Both the position numbers and the translations under genes were made by a program. From contig CM052355.1 of assembly GCA_028551475.1 (NCBI GenBank), forward strand, positions 26,191,580 through 26,255,579: 64,000 nucleotides of DNA. Direction: 5' to 3'. Of this stretch, positions 36,091 to 47,619 are shown piece by piece. The DNA comes from Casuarina equisetifolia. Its lineage: Eukaryota > Streptophyta > Magnoliopsida > Fagales > Casuarinaceae. Position 1 is the first letter of the stretch; each line of letters opens with the position of its first letter. The notes under the pieces are model-generated. The model was not told the origin of the DNA, did not search any database, and was given only the letters and a program-made list of their open reading frames with translations.

Positions 36091-36381
36091 GAGCATGGTT
36101 GAAGTGATTATAATTCTGACTGTTATCCCTTTTTCTCATTGCTTTATGATGAATTTGAATTCATTGCTAGGATAGGGCTACTATACCAGGTGATACTGGC
36201 ACAATTGGTTAGCTTTCTTCTTGTTGCTGACTTCCGTATGAGAAGGATGGCTGGGTTAGAGTGGGTAAAATCACTACGCACTGCAGCTCCTTCCTTACAG
36301 GCCATCACAATCTTCATGATCCTGTGTTTAGATATTAGCAATCTCACGATGATTAGAAACCGTTCAAAGAAGGCTGGGAAA

Positions 36382-38460
36382 TGTTAGGATTGGTGAAACA
36401 ATTAGGTTAAAGGGTATGGTTGTCATTACAATAAGGGTCTCTATGTAATTGTGGAACTAGGAAATATCTTCTAGATGTAGTGGATTTCCTAGTAATGTTG
36501 GATTAGGATTCTTATCCTTATGCGGAGTATGTTTTCCTAGTAGTATTCAACGAGGATTCCTTTAGGGTTTCTCTATAAATAGGAGAAGTATAGAGAAACT
36601 TAATGGGCAAATTGAGAGAGTCCCCATAGGGGGCTAATTATTGAAGAAAGCCCCTTTCATGGATTCAAGTTGATGAGAGAATCCATGAGATACCTATTTG
36701 AGGAGAGGGAATGTACGAGAAAATCTAATGAGAAGAGACTACAGGGGACGTTGGACATTGTGATGTTCCGAACCTCTTAAATCTGTTATGTTTGGGTGTG
36801 TGCGTCCTTATATTTGTGTGCTCGATCACATTGTGGTTGATTCGACTTTGTTGAATTCCCCCAACAAGTGGTATCAGAGCCAGGTTTGGATCCTAACAAG
36901 TGGTATGGGAGACAAGCTTGGTTCTTAACAAGTAGTGCAGTGAGCATGGATTGTGGAAGATTGGGACCATAAATGATGAATTGAACGTGGTGAACACAAA
37001 TGAAGAAGCAAATTGATGTGTTTTAAGGTGAGATTTTCTTTCCCTAAATCTGGTTTGATTTTGGATGATATTGATGTGGATCAACCAGAATATGTTGTTG
37101 GAATTATGGATTGAGGTTTGCAAAGTGCAGATCTATATCTGAGCATTTGGCTCAAGTTGTGGTGTTAGATGACAGAGAATGATGAAGATATTAATGTTTG
37201 AGGGGAAGCACTTTGTTAATGTTGTTGATAAATTGTTGATTGAGGGGGAGCATGTGATGCTCCTATGTTGACACAATGCTCTTATGTTGATGTGATTGAT
37301 GAAGTAAAAGTTTAGGATTTTCAAGTTTGTCGATATGCAGATGAGGTGTATTGAGACTCCGATGGTTGATTCTGGGGAAGCACCAACAATTTTGGATAGG
37401 AGATGGACTCTTTGTTGGGGATTTCGAAGAGTGATCTCAATTGTTGTGAAAGTATCATGATTTTTACTTTTATTGAGGGCCCAATGGTAAAGGACACATT
37501 TAGATGGAAAAAGCCCATGATGATGTGCGGATGCCTGGAGAGAAACACGGCCTAGGAGAGGTGTAACTTAGAAGAGGCTACAGTGGAAGTGCCTAAGGAG
37601 GTATGACCTAAGAGAGGCGTGGTTTAAAGAAAAGGCAAGATGACATAGTTGATGCAGGCTTGTTTTGAAGAGAGTTTTGTCCAATCTTTCTCTATCAAAA
37701 AGATTGTGGTTGTAGAAGTTGAAGAGAGTTTTTTGCAATCTTTTCTTTCAAAAGATTGTGGTTGAAGAGAGTTTACTTAGTCTTTCTTTGTCCAAAGACT
37801 ATAGTTGTGGAAGTTAAAGAGAATTTCTCCAATCTTTCTCTTATCAAAGATTTTGGTTATGTAGTTAATAATTTAAAGAGATTTTCTATACTTTCTTATG
37901 GTATAAAGATGTTGCACTAAATTGTTCCAAGGGGGAGATTGTTAGGATTAGTGGAACAATTAGGTTAAAGGGTATGGTTATGATTACAATCAATGGTCTT
38001 TATGTAATTGTGGAACTAAGAAATATCTTCTAGATGTAGTGGATTTCTTAGTAGTATTGGATTAGGATTCTTATCCTTATTCCTAGTAATGTTGGATTAG
38101 GATTCTTATCCTTATGTGGAGTAGGTTTTCCTAGTAGTATTCAACTAGGATTCCTTTAGGGTTTCTCTATAAATAGGAGAAGTATAGAGAAACCTAATGG
38201 GCAAATTGAGAGAGTCCCCATGGGGGGCTAATTGTTGAAGAAGGCCCCTCTCATGGATTCAAGTTGATGAAAGAATCCATGAGATACCTATTTGAGGAGA
38301 GGGAATGTATGAAAAAATCTAATGAGAAGAGACTACAGGAGACGTAGGACATTGTGATGTTCCGAACCTCTTAAATCTGTTATGTTTGGATGTGTGCGTC
38401 CTTATATTTGTGTGTTCGATCTCATTGTGGTTGATGCGACTTTGTTGAATTCCCCCAACA
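36382..38460 (+). mobile_element. Non-autonomous LTR retrotransposon inside membrane gene C
   Basis: The LTRs are 36,382-36,866 (485 bp) and 37,940-38,460 (521 bp). Both start TGTTAGGAT and end CCCCAACA. A primer site, TGGTATCAGAGC, begins two bases after the first, and a polypurine tract (AAGGGGGAGAT) precedes the second. The right LTR is longer because a 36-base block (gttggattaggattcttatc) is duplicated. The 1.07-kb interior has no gag or pol frame. Flanks share GAAA (GGAAA and GAAAA), a probable target duplication. It resembles a small non-autonomous (TRIM/LARD-like) copia derivative. Confidence 0.85.
37660..37905. repeat. Imperfect repeats in the interior of the non-autonomous element
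   Basis: Four or so diverged copies of a 60-odd-base unit with gaagagagttttgtccaatc and tcaaaaagattgtggttg blocks lie just before the polypurine tract. Confidence 0.65.
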
Positions 38461-38524
38461 GAAAAAACAATTTCGCAGGCCATATCCTCCGCCAGAACCT
38501 CAACATCTTCTTCACAGGTAATTT

Positions 38525-38705
38525 ATTTCTTTTCTCTTTCTCAATTTTAGCTCACGTTGACTATCTTCTCTTCTCTTTCTCAGTTTTAGCTCACGTTCAC
38601 TATCTTCTCTTCTCTTTCTCAGTTTTAGCTCACGTTCACTATCTTCTCTTCTCTTTTAATTTTAGCTCACGTTCACTGTCCTTTCTCTGTTCTGTTTTAG
38701 CTTAC
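38525..38705 (+). repeat. Intronic minisatellite of gene C
   Basis: Five copies of a 35-39-base unit (agttttagctcacgttcac then tatcttctcttctctttctc) within the intron. The ttttag anchors lie at 38,545, 38,584, 38,623, 38,660 and 38,695. Genes A and D carry only one copy of the related sequence in their introns. Confidence 0.9.
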
Positions 38706-39116
38706 GTTCACCAAATTTCTACAGGAACTTTGCTATTCGTTTTTATGCTGACACACATCATGCGTGGGATTGCAAGGGAGCTTACTTGCATGGTAACGGC
38801 CAGAAATCAAGGAAATCCAGCAGATCAAGTAGCAGATCTTGCAAATCCACCTCCCCAGTGATGATGTTGAACCAGATAAGATAATGAAGAGTTAGTAAAC
38901 TAGCTGTTTTTTACTACAGTATATGTTTTCGGATTTCTATATTTCGGTGCTGTTAATGTTCTCGGCTTTGTTTAAGACAATTACTTACGAAGTATATTTT
39001 GGTACTGTTCATGTTTTGGGATTTGTTTAGGACATTACTTTTGCAGTTCTGTGTTGTTAATGTTTTTGAAATTGTTTAAGACAGTGTGTTTCGGTGAAAT
39101 TGTTTAAGACAATGGG

Positions 39117-39375
39117 AGTGATCTTCCCTTCCCTGATGGACTTCTTATTAATGGTCGTGGTTCAAATGGGAATACATTCACAGTTGATCAAGGTAAATAA
39201 TTTTGATAAGTAGGATTGCTACGAAATTGTTTAGTCCCTTATATTGATATAACTTTGGTGTTAATAAAATTTATATGAAATTTTTTGGGCAGGCAAGACT
39301 TACAGGTTCCAGATATCCAATGTGGGGCTTACAACCTCCATTAATGTCAGATTCTAGGGTCACAAGATCCTAGAA
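39117..39375 (+). pseudogene. SKU5-similar (multicopper oxidase family) relic
   Basis: Two exon-like pieces read LPFPDGLLINGRGSNGNTFT (39,117-39,192) and TYRFQISNVGLTTSIN (39,293-39,355), split by an intron with a GTAAAT donor and a GGGCAG acceptor. This is the second cupredoxin-domain boundary typical of the plant SKU5-similar/ascorbate-oxidase-like family, recalled from the family rather than searched. A stop follows at VRF then TAG. The rest of the gene is absent, so it is a fragment. Confidence 0.65.
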
Positions 39376-40351
39376 AGATACCATCATTGCAAATGCCTAG
39401 AAAGATGAATATTCGAAACCAAAAATGCAATTCTATGTGGACACTACACGCCTTCACTAAACCTACAAAATTTGATTTTTTAAGAAACTGTCATGAAGGG
39501 GTGACAGGATCATGTATGTGAACTAGTTATAGGTGTATCTACAAATGATGAAGCTGTGGCTTGAGTTGAGCTTTTTTTTGCATAAGATTTATGTTAAACT
39601 ATTGTTCAGATAGTACAAAATATTTTATTGTTGTAATGTGTAAATTAAAGTCATTATAGATAATTAATTTGTAATAGAACTTGGCATTCTTTTTTCATTG
39701 ATTATTTTTCATGCTTGGAGTTATTCTTTCATTTTTCTTAATTTGTGCTAAATAGAAATATATATATATATATATATATTATTCAAAAAAGTTGTCGATC
39801 ATAATAAATGCAACCCCAATAACATTATCATAAATGAGTAACGATTTTAATTTTTTTACATAGAACTCACAAGCCACCTTCTCATCATCAATTCTTGGAA
39901 AGTTCAAATGAAATAGAAGCAAAATATCAATATAGACAAAATAAATATGAAACTATAATTTATAAATTCCTTAGATGATTAGCACCCTTTTAAACTCACA
40001 TTTTAGTCGTATTTCGTCCATCAAAACTTAAAACTACTATTTTAACCTCCTATTTAAAATTCATTTCAAATTGGATACTTTTGCCACGCCCTTTCTTTTT
40101 GACAAAGCCTTCTAAATTTGACCGATTTTCGGTCTATTTCATGAAACTTAATGACTTAATTTAGCTTTTCAAAGTTTGAGTTTTCGCAAACTTGGATTGG
40201 TGTTGTCATCCAAATTTTTATTTTTGCAAAATAATAAGGGACTCATTGTTGAGAAAAACATCACTGAATATAAAAATGATCTTTGAATTGTTAGAAAGAA
40301 AGAAGGAAAGGTTCATTTTGCTGGAAATTACTTGAAGTTTCTGCAGGACAT
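39376..40351. other. Non-coding; right-arm counterpart of the F-box 3' flank
   Basis: About 39,760-40,350 is the inverted counterpart of about 25,660-25,090. It holds a (TA)n run at about 39,758-39,779, which marks the edge of the homology. Confidence 0.6.
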
Positions 40352-41649
40352 TCACCTATCATCCCAAAACAGACAAACTAGTAATAGACACGACCAAAAT
40401 GCGTATAGGACAAAGATATTAGAATACTCAACTGCTAGGTAAAGGAATACAAGGACTAGTAGACAGTAAATGGCAGCTTCAATATAAGGAAGGATTTCTC
40501 CACAACGAGCAAGCCAATTGGGTTGCCCGAGATCTCCGTGTTGCACGTTCAGCAGGACAAGGCTTTCCACATACTTCTCATAAAAAAAAAGACGTTGCTG
40601 GGCCACGGAAGGGAAGACCCACAGTCCGCTGGCTGCTTCGTTCGTAAGAAAATAATTTTTCCCCCTTATTTAGCAGAACATTACCACACTCCCCAAAGCC
40701 TATCACCCGATCTGAAGATTTTACATTGCTGATATCAAACAGTTTGGTCCAAGATTCAACCACTCCATACTCTTTCATCACCCACACGGATATTGAATCC
40801 TCCACCATGCTGTTACGGAGGACAAGAGCAAGCATACCATCGACAACAACAACGCTCCAGTTATGCAGCACTTGTAAGCTCCTGGGCATACCCACTTCAC
40901 GAAACGTATCATCCTCCATATCAAACGATACGATCACATTGCGTCGCGCACCCGGATGCTGTTGTGGAACGATCGCTGGCCAGTGGACTGCGCCGTTTAG
41001 GAAAGCTAACGAGAAACACGCCTGAGGATAATAGAGAGGACCGGGGTCCATAATAGTGCGCCAAGTGCGGGTTCGAAGCGTATAAATCTGAACCAAACAT
41101 GGGATTGGACGGATGGGACTGCGTTTGTTATGATACGCAATCCTCACCAATTTGTAATCATCGGTCTTAGGAGCATACCCAAAGCCATGACACAATCCAG
41201 ACAAACCTTGAGCTCTGATTCCAACATTAGGATTCGGAAGGGTTATGACTCTGAATAGAAGGGTTCCAAAGAAAATATGAGCCATTTAAGGGAACCACAA
41301 ACTCAGTAGCGAGACAAAGTAGGCCATTCGATGAACCCACTATGAACTTTGACTGGTTGATTTGCCGGTGTATGCTGCGCCATTCTATGAAATTGCGGCA
41401 GTGGAAAGGGTCGTCGAAAGAGGAAAGAGTGAGACGCCCTATCTTAAGGTGGTCGTCGAAATGGGCGAGGAAAAGATATGGTGGCTGTTTGGGGTTGGAA
41501 CGAGAGCGATTGAGGTGGGTGGTGATGAAGTGGGGGCTGGAGATGAGAAAGCACCATGTCTTAGAAACACACTTGAATCTGATAATTGCCTTCACCGGTA
41601 ACCAGAACAGAATCTCGAAGAGAACCCCATCTGGAAGACCGTCTGACAT
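40352..41649 (-). pseudogene. F-box copy 3, two frameshifts
   Basis: Minus strand from the ATG at 41,649 (MSDGLPDGVLFEILFWLPVK). F-box at residues 4-46. The F-box-associated domain follows, as in F-box 1, but one base is missing in the stretch encoding WNPSIQ (about 41,250), and a second shift lies in a T-run near 40,595-40,605 after LPFRGPATSF. The final frame reads EKYVESLVLLNVQHGDLGQP and ends with a long hydrophobic tail at 40,352. It is inverted relative to F-box 1 and otherwise very similar. With both shifts in place it is not functional, unless either is a sequencing error in a homopolymer. Confidence 0.85.
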
Positions 41650-42603
41650 CGTCTTTCTCTGGGTAGCAATTGAAGAGATTCGGATTTGATGAATAGATGA
41701 ATTCTGGCAGATTACCTGAATACCAAAGGAGTGCAAAGATAAAAACAATCAAATTATAAAGTCAGCTCTAAAAATAAAAAAGTAAAAAAGTTTTTATAAG
41801 ATAGAAAACAAAGAAAAAGTTAATAACATCAAAATTTAAAAGGTAAGAAAAATCGCTTCCCTTTCTTGCTGCGTGATTTACCAAAAGAAAAAGAAGAAGA
41901 CACTTCTTCGAGTTAATGACCATGAAGGTAACTTAAAGGAGTTAAGTATCAACATAATAAGTTTTATTATTCTTTTTTGGTACATTGCTGACTAATTAGT
42001 AGCAGTCCCTGCTAAGAATGTTTTATCAAATCGTTCTTGCCGAATAAAACAAAAGAAATCGCAAACTAGTATCATGGTGTCTTCATGCCTATTAAAAGCT
42101 CACTTTTTTTTCCTTTTTCTTTTCTCTAATCTACTTCTTCACAAAGGAACAAACTCATTTTGAGTCAAAAGTGGGAAACCTCATGAAAAGAGAAATTTCT
42201 GATTAGGCATGATTTGGAAAATATCTATTATGAAATAAGAATACCAAACGAACCTTTTGCTGCAAAGTGTAGCTTTAGAAAAACTTCAAAAATTTAAGCA
42301 AATACTTTTCAAACTAGAGAGGATGTATTACCAAAAAAAAAAACCTTAAATATTTATGATGCAAACTCTTTACAAAACAAGTTTCCTTTTACTATTGGAC
42401 ATTGTGAATATTGCCTTAAAAATTACAAAAGATATCTTTCTTTTTTTGGAGGAATATGCAAGACCTAAAATGAGAGGTGATTTCATTATTATGTGGAAGG
42501 ATTTAATTAGAGTTGATGAAGATTTCTAATAATTTGATAATTGATTTGTAAGTACAGGAATATCTCACCAATCAAAAATAACAAGATATGAGTATTTAAT
42601 GAC
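41650..42603. other. Upstream region of F-box 3 (inverted copy of 21,054-22,018)
   Basis: Non-coding, and matched along its length to the F-box 1 upstream region in reverse orientation. Confidence 0.65.
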
Positions 42604-42822
42604 CTAATTGGGCTCTTTGTTTTCAAAGTTTGAAGAAACATCATCTGAATATGCAAAAATAAGTACATAGCAAAGCCCAAAAATGACATTGCCAACATTA
42701 CGAAGGATTGCTCCATTACGAGCACGCCAATTGGGCAACCACTTCCAGTCACTCAACACAGCCACATACAACCAATGGGCCTCCAAGGGGCAAGACTCCA
42801 TAAGAGGAAGAATTCGCCGCAA
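42604..42822 (-). pseudogene. F-box gene C-terminal remnant, right arm
   Basis: The minus-strand open frame of 72 codons (CPLEAHWLYVAVLSDWKWLP, NWRARNGAILRNVGNVIFGL) is the counterpart of 20,850-21,053 without that copy's internal stop. It resembles the end of the F-box proteins (NWLARCGEILPHIEA). Confidence 0.5.
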
Positions 42823-43029
42823 GATAATCTAGTACAACGATGCTTCTGCACCTTTCGACGTGTCAAAAGGCCATATGGGGTAGGTTGGAAAGCTTGTAAA
42901 CAGCAAAGAATAGATCATCAATTGTGATAAAACGCAAGCATACCTACTCTGTTGTACAAGTGATTAAAGTTACTAGGATTTGCATTGTACAAGTGATACA
43001 ATGCAAGCAAAAGTTCCTAGATTCATCTC

Positions 43030-43418
43030 GTCGCCTTCCTCAATGTTACTGATTTCCACCTGAGAATGACGGCCGGGTTAGAATGGATACAGTTACCACA
43101 CGCTATAGGCCCTCCCTTGCTAGCCACCATAATTTTCATCAACGGTCTCATGATAATCAAAAATCGTCTAATGGAGGTTGCAAACGACAATTTCGCAAGT
43201 CATGTCTCTGTGCTCACACCGGAGATCAATGTCTTTCTCATAGGTATTTTTTTCTCTCCTTTTTCTCTCTTTAGTTCACATTCACTATCTTGATGTTAAA
43301 TCTTTGTAGGAACTTTGATATTCCTCCTTCTGCTCATACACGCCATGCATCGGATTGCAAGTGTGCTTACTTACATGGTACATGTCAGAAATTTTGCAAA
43401 TCCACCTTCCGAACGATG
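43030..43418 (+). pseudogene. Small membrane-protein gene D, 5'-truncated
   Basis: Homology to gene A begins at about 43,030 (FLNVTDFHLRMTAGLEWIQL) and runs to the exon 1 donor at 43,243 (INVFLIG). Exon 2 is 43,310-43,418 (GTLIFLLLLIHAMHRIASVL, ending NPPSER then TGA), after a 66-bp intron in phase 1. The first two hydrophobic segments and the start codon are missing. Its exon 2 is the closest match to the tail fused onto F-box 1. Confidence 0.75.
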
Positions 43419-44003
43419 ATGTTGAATCGGACAATAAAATAGAGAATTACTAAATAGACAATCTAGTAAGTATTGATCGATCGATTCTTTGGCAAGTGGA
43501 AAAACACCTTACAGCTTTCATTATCCGCTGTGACGTTTCGTACAGAGTCCACAAGTGTTTATCCATTTTTATGTTGCTCTCTCTGCTCATGCTGGGAAAC
43601 TGCCTGCAATTTCTTGATCGTTTCTAAATTAAAATGCTTCCGCCTGAGTACTGTATGACTCCCTGTGAAAAAAGTTGGTGATGTGAAAGGTCTTGAGTAA
43701 ATAAAGTCATTATAACTTTGTTTAGCACCAAGAGTTTTTTATTTCCTAAGTGATGTGAAAGGTCTTGACAAAACTCGTTTGAACAATTTTTGAAAGAAAA
43801 TTTGCCTCTTTGTTTCCTAAGTTTGACTTCTCGCAAACTTGGAATTTTTTCAAAATAGTAAGGGACTCACTGTTGAAGAAAACATCAGCTGAATATATAA
43901 ATGATATTTGAATTTTTAGGAATAAAAAAGAAAATATTCATTTTACTGGAAATTACTGGAAGTTTCTGCATAACATTCACATATTTATCCAAAAACAGAC
44001 AAA

Positions 44004-44210
44004 CTAAAAATATACCCAGCAAAACTTATTCCAATTACAAACAAAAACTGCTAATATAAATACACAGCAAAGCCGTAAAATGACGTTGCCAACATCACGA
44101 AGGATTGCTCCATTACGAGCAACACAATTGGGATGCACTAGAACTTCATCTTCTACATTCAGCAGGACAAGGCTTTCCACATACTTTCCTAAGAAAAATG
44201 ATAAAAACAA
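44004..44210 (-). pseudogene. F-box copy 4: C-terminal remnant
   Basis: The minus-strand frame GKYVESLVLLNVEDEVLVHP NCVARNGAILRDVGNV matches the F-box 3 C-terminus. Sequence on the other side (44,280-44,900) matches the F-box upstream region, so almost the whole coding region has been deleted. Confidence 0.65.
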
Positions 44211-44935
44211 TCAAATTATAAAGTTAGTTCTAAACACAACATTTTACAAAATAGAAAATAATTATAATTATTATTATTATCAAATTTAAAAGGTAAGAAA
44301 AAGCACTTATCTTTTTTGTTGCGTGGTTTACCAAAAGAGAAAGAAGAAAATACCTTCTTCAAGTTAATGACCATAAAAGTAAGTTGAAGGAGGTAAGTAT
44401 AAACGCTAGTGAATATAGTAAGGTTTTCTTTTTTTCCTTTTTTTATACACTGCTAAGTAATTAGTAGCAGTCCTTGCTAAAAATGTTTTATCAAATCATT
44501 CTTGCCAAATAAATTGAAAGGAATCGTGGGTATCATATAAAAAGTAGCAAATAACTGTCAAGGCAATAATTATCTTATAGATGTTGAATTCATGCCTGTA
44601 AAAAACTCTTCCAAAGTTTTCTTTTATATATATTTTAATCTACTTCTTCACAAAGACGCAAACTCACTTTGAGTCAAAAGTGGAAAACTATGTGAAAAAA
44701 AGAAAATTTTGATTTGGCATGAATTGAAAAATATCTCTTATTGAATGAGACTATCAAATAACGTTTTGCAACAAATGTAGCTCTCAAAAAATTCAAAGAT
44801 TTAGACAAATACTACAAAGAATGAATTACAGAAGAAAATTTATATATTTATGATGCAAATACTTTACAAAACAAGTCTCCTTTTACTATGGGGCATCATG
44901 AATATTGACTGAAAAATTGCAAAGAATTGAGAAAT
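44211..44935. other. Non-coding; diverged copy of the F-box upstream region
   Basis: Matches about 41,840-42,480 (landmarks gcgtggtttaccaaaagaga and tagtagcagtccttgctaa). Confidence 0.55.
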
Positions 44936-44939
44936 TAGT

Positions 44940-46000
44940 GGTTGGAATTCGCTGGATAATAAAAAATAATGAAACACTAAAAGCTGGAAGAAATTTTTAT
45001 TTCAAATTGATTTAAGAGAATTGATTACAATGCTTGATTATATAGAGATTTAAGTTCATTTGATATAAGGATAGATGTGTCTACCTCTAGAAAGGATTGA
45101 CCTAGATAATATTTGGGTTTGCCTGGGACTGCCTAGGATTGCCTGGGACTCTAAACAAGATTAAGTAAAAAAAAAAAAAAATTGGATTTGTCTAGAATTC
45201 TAGATAGAATTGAGCTAGATAATATTGATTTAATGTTCTACAAGTTGGAAGAAACTTTTATTTCACAATCAATTTGAGAGAATTGACTATAATGCATGAT
45301 GATATAGGGGTTTAAGTTGTTTAATATAAGGGTGAATTTCTCTAGGACTTTAGATGAATTGAGTTATATTTGTCTAGGATTCTAGATAGGATTGACCTAT
45401 ATAAGATTTGGAGTTTCTAATTGATGCATTCGGTGTGCAACTAAGTGGTACTCGGTTTGTTTAGGCCACTAGTGGGGTAGACTGCACCGTGAGCTTGGAT
45501 TAAAGAAATTTAAATATGGAGGAAGAGAGCCATTTGGTAAAGATATTGGTTAGTTGATCGATGAAGAAAAGGAAGCGAATGAGTTATCATTCTTGGACAA
45601 ACTACTTACGAATAAAATGATAGTTAATCTCATTATATTTTGTGCAAATATAAAAGATTAAATTTGTAATGAGATGAGAAACAAAAAGATTGTCACAACC
45701 ATAGTATGAGAAAGTGCAACAAGGCAATATGAATCATTAAAAAATAAGGATATCTCTAAATGGGCTCACATGCTTTAGATACTGCGTTTCAATCGATCAT
45801 ACTTTATCTTCAAGGGGGAAATTAAATAGCAATAGATCGCCAACAGTTCCATAGGGCCACTAACTTGTGATAGTCCAATGACTAACGCCAGAATCAGTAT
45901 CCCAAATTCCACATAGTTTCCTAACTAAAAAAGATATTCAGCTAATAAAGTTGCATAAGTCTAGAGACAATGGGTGAGACAAAAAGTTTAGGGAGAAATG
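44940..46000 (-). mobile_element. Copia remnants (LTR-like repeats and RNase H end)
   Basis: Minus-strand translation near 45,530-45,570 gives DQLTNIFTKW, the copia C-terminal signature, in a decayed RNase H context. Two related LTR-like stretches (about 44,980-45,120 and 45,225-45,360; landmark ttggaagaaacttttatttc) lie beyond it. No intact domain survives. Confidence 0.55.
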
Positions 46001-46734
46001 TAAGCTGTCCATCAGTCATAGTGAGCACCATCAAATATAAGTATAGTTCTCATTAAGAAATAGGGAGCATAAGTTCAGAGTTCAGCAGGCTACATCAGGT
46101 TTCACATACATTTCGAAATTAAAGTTGAAACGTTTTAGAACGTTAGAAGAAACAATACAAATTGTGAAGTTGAAATTTCCATTTTGGCTAAGGGTTAAAG
46201 TTACACGCTGAATATAAAGGTCTAGCTCCAAGGATACATAAATGATGATATTATTGGGGTCCGTGAACTAAAATATGAAGCCCCTAAACTTAGGAATAGG
46301 AACCCTTCCAAATAAGCTTCTGCCCCAATAAGTGCTCACCAAATCAAATGGAAAGGATCAACCCAATGGATACCCAAAAGTCCAAATACTTGTTGAAACA
46401 ATCCCAAGCCAACCAATCCACCCACTGGTGCCATTCCCAGAAAGCTGAAGAATTTGCAAACAAAACCCAGTGATGGTAAATAAACAATTTTGAGTGGAAA
46501 ATCTAATTATCTAAGTAAGCTTTTGAGTGCAATCAACCTACTGTGAAAAGAGGCCCGTTATGACCCGAGGCAGACATGGAAGCCAATAAGCTAGGTGGCA
46601 AGTTGTCAACTCTGTTGTCAAGTCTACTGTCAAGCTTTTTGGAAAATGGGGTCTCTCCAGACTTGGCCGTGACCCAGTATTATTTGTATGCTCGAGGCTA
46701 CAATTAGAGATCCTTGGATCGCTTGCATAGTTTG
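46001..46734. other. Non-coding; nothing recognised
   Basis: No supported feature on either strand. Confidence 0.4.
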
Positions 46735-47090
46735 CATAAATCTCTATAAACCAATCACATGGAAAGAGCTCTTTCAATACCCTCTTAAACGAGAATAAAC
46801 ATTTAGATTTTACGAACTTCTTGGCGTAAAAGTAGATTGTCAGTAATTTTTCTCTCCATCCAAGCAATGGGTGGTGCTTCACGACTCGTTTCTTTCCTTT
46901 TGCAACTATTTTCATAAATCTCTACAAACCAATCACATGGAAAGAGCTCTTTCAATACCCTCCCAAACGAGAATAAACATTTAGATTTTACGAGCTTCAT
47001 GGCATAAAATTAGATTGTCGGTAATTTTTCTCTCTATCCGAGCAATGGGTGGTGCTTCACGACTCATTTCTTTCCTTTTTCAACTATTTT
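46735..47090. repeat. 178-bp tandem duplication
   Basis: Copies at 46,735-46,912 and 46,913-47,090 are about 93-95% alike by eye (landmarks aaccaatcacatggaaagag and gcaatgggtggtgcttcacg). It explains the similar minus-strand open frames there. Confidence 0.9.
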
Positions 47091-47619
47091 AATAAAGAAA
47101 AGGAATTTTACATAAAAAAAAAATTAAGTACCATTATCTCAACAAAACTTGTCAATTTTAAGCAAGATGGTTATAGAATAACACTTTCTAGCTTTCTACT
47201 CAAGTGGACGTATACTTACCATGTAAATCTTTTAAATCTCTCTCATTGGTATTGGCCAAGTAGTGGAGCCATTTGCACTTTGAATTCCTCGCTCACATGA
47301 AGATCAAACTTTGTTGTGGTAGTTAGGCTCGATGGAGACCACTTGGGGAATGTACAACCTACCTTTAGGGCTCTCGAACCTTAGAGGAAGCCTTAAGATG
47401 CAAGGCTTTATACTGGTTATGGGTTTGCTACGTAGAGATGGGCCAATCCTATAGATTATCTAATTCATCTTGGCTATGAGGGCTACATTGTTCCCTTGAA
47501 TCTCAATGATGCAATTAGCTTCTTCTTTCATAAACCTGTTTAACGTGATGGATTATGGGGTTTTAGATTTTGGCTCCATAGATGAAGTTGGCGAAGTGCT
47601 GTGTTAAAGAAAGTCAAAA
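47091..47619. other. Non-coding; nothing recognised
   Basis: No supported feature. Confidence 0.4.

Larger units (their letters stand above)
36090..38861 (+). pseudogene. Small membrane-protein gene C, frameshifted and split by an LTR element
   Basis: Exon 1 starts near 36,094 (MVEVIIILTVIPFS, matching MVEVALVLAVIPLS of gene A). It shifts frame by one in the ccctttttctc run near 36,130, then reads EFIARIGLLYQVILAQLVSF and on to RSKKAGK. A 2,079-bp LTR element (36,382-38,460) interrupts it. Exon 1 resumes as NNFAGHILRQNLNIFFTG and ends at 38,517. Exon 2 is 38,725-38,861 (GTLLFVFMLTHIMRGIAREL, stop TGA), with a longer C-terminal tail than gene A. The intron of about 207 bp is enlarged by a minisatellite. 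The downstream sequence matches the 3' flank of gene B. It is not functional as it stands. Confidence 0.75.

Noticed and set aside
35722..36102. 126-codon plus-strand open frame upstream of gene C
   Set aside because: No similarity to the family or anything known. It crosses the poly-C run and the gene C start region in another frame, so it is probably chance.
46538..47000. Two similar minus-strand open frames (SKCLFSF, RVLKELFPCDWF)
   Set aside because: Explained by the 178-bp tandem duplication. No family match, and they end within non-coding sequence.
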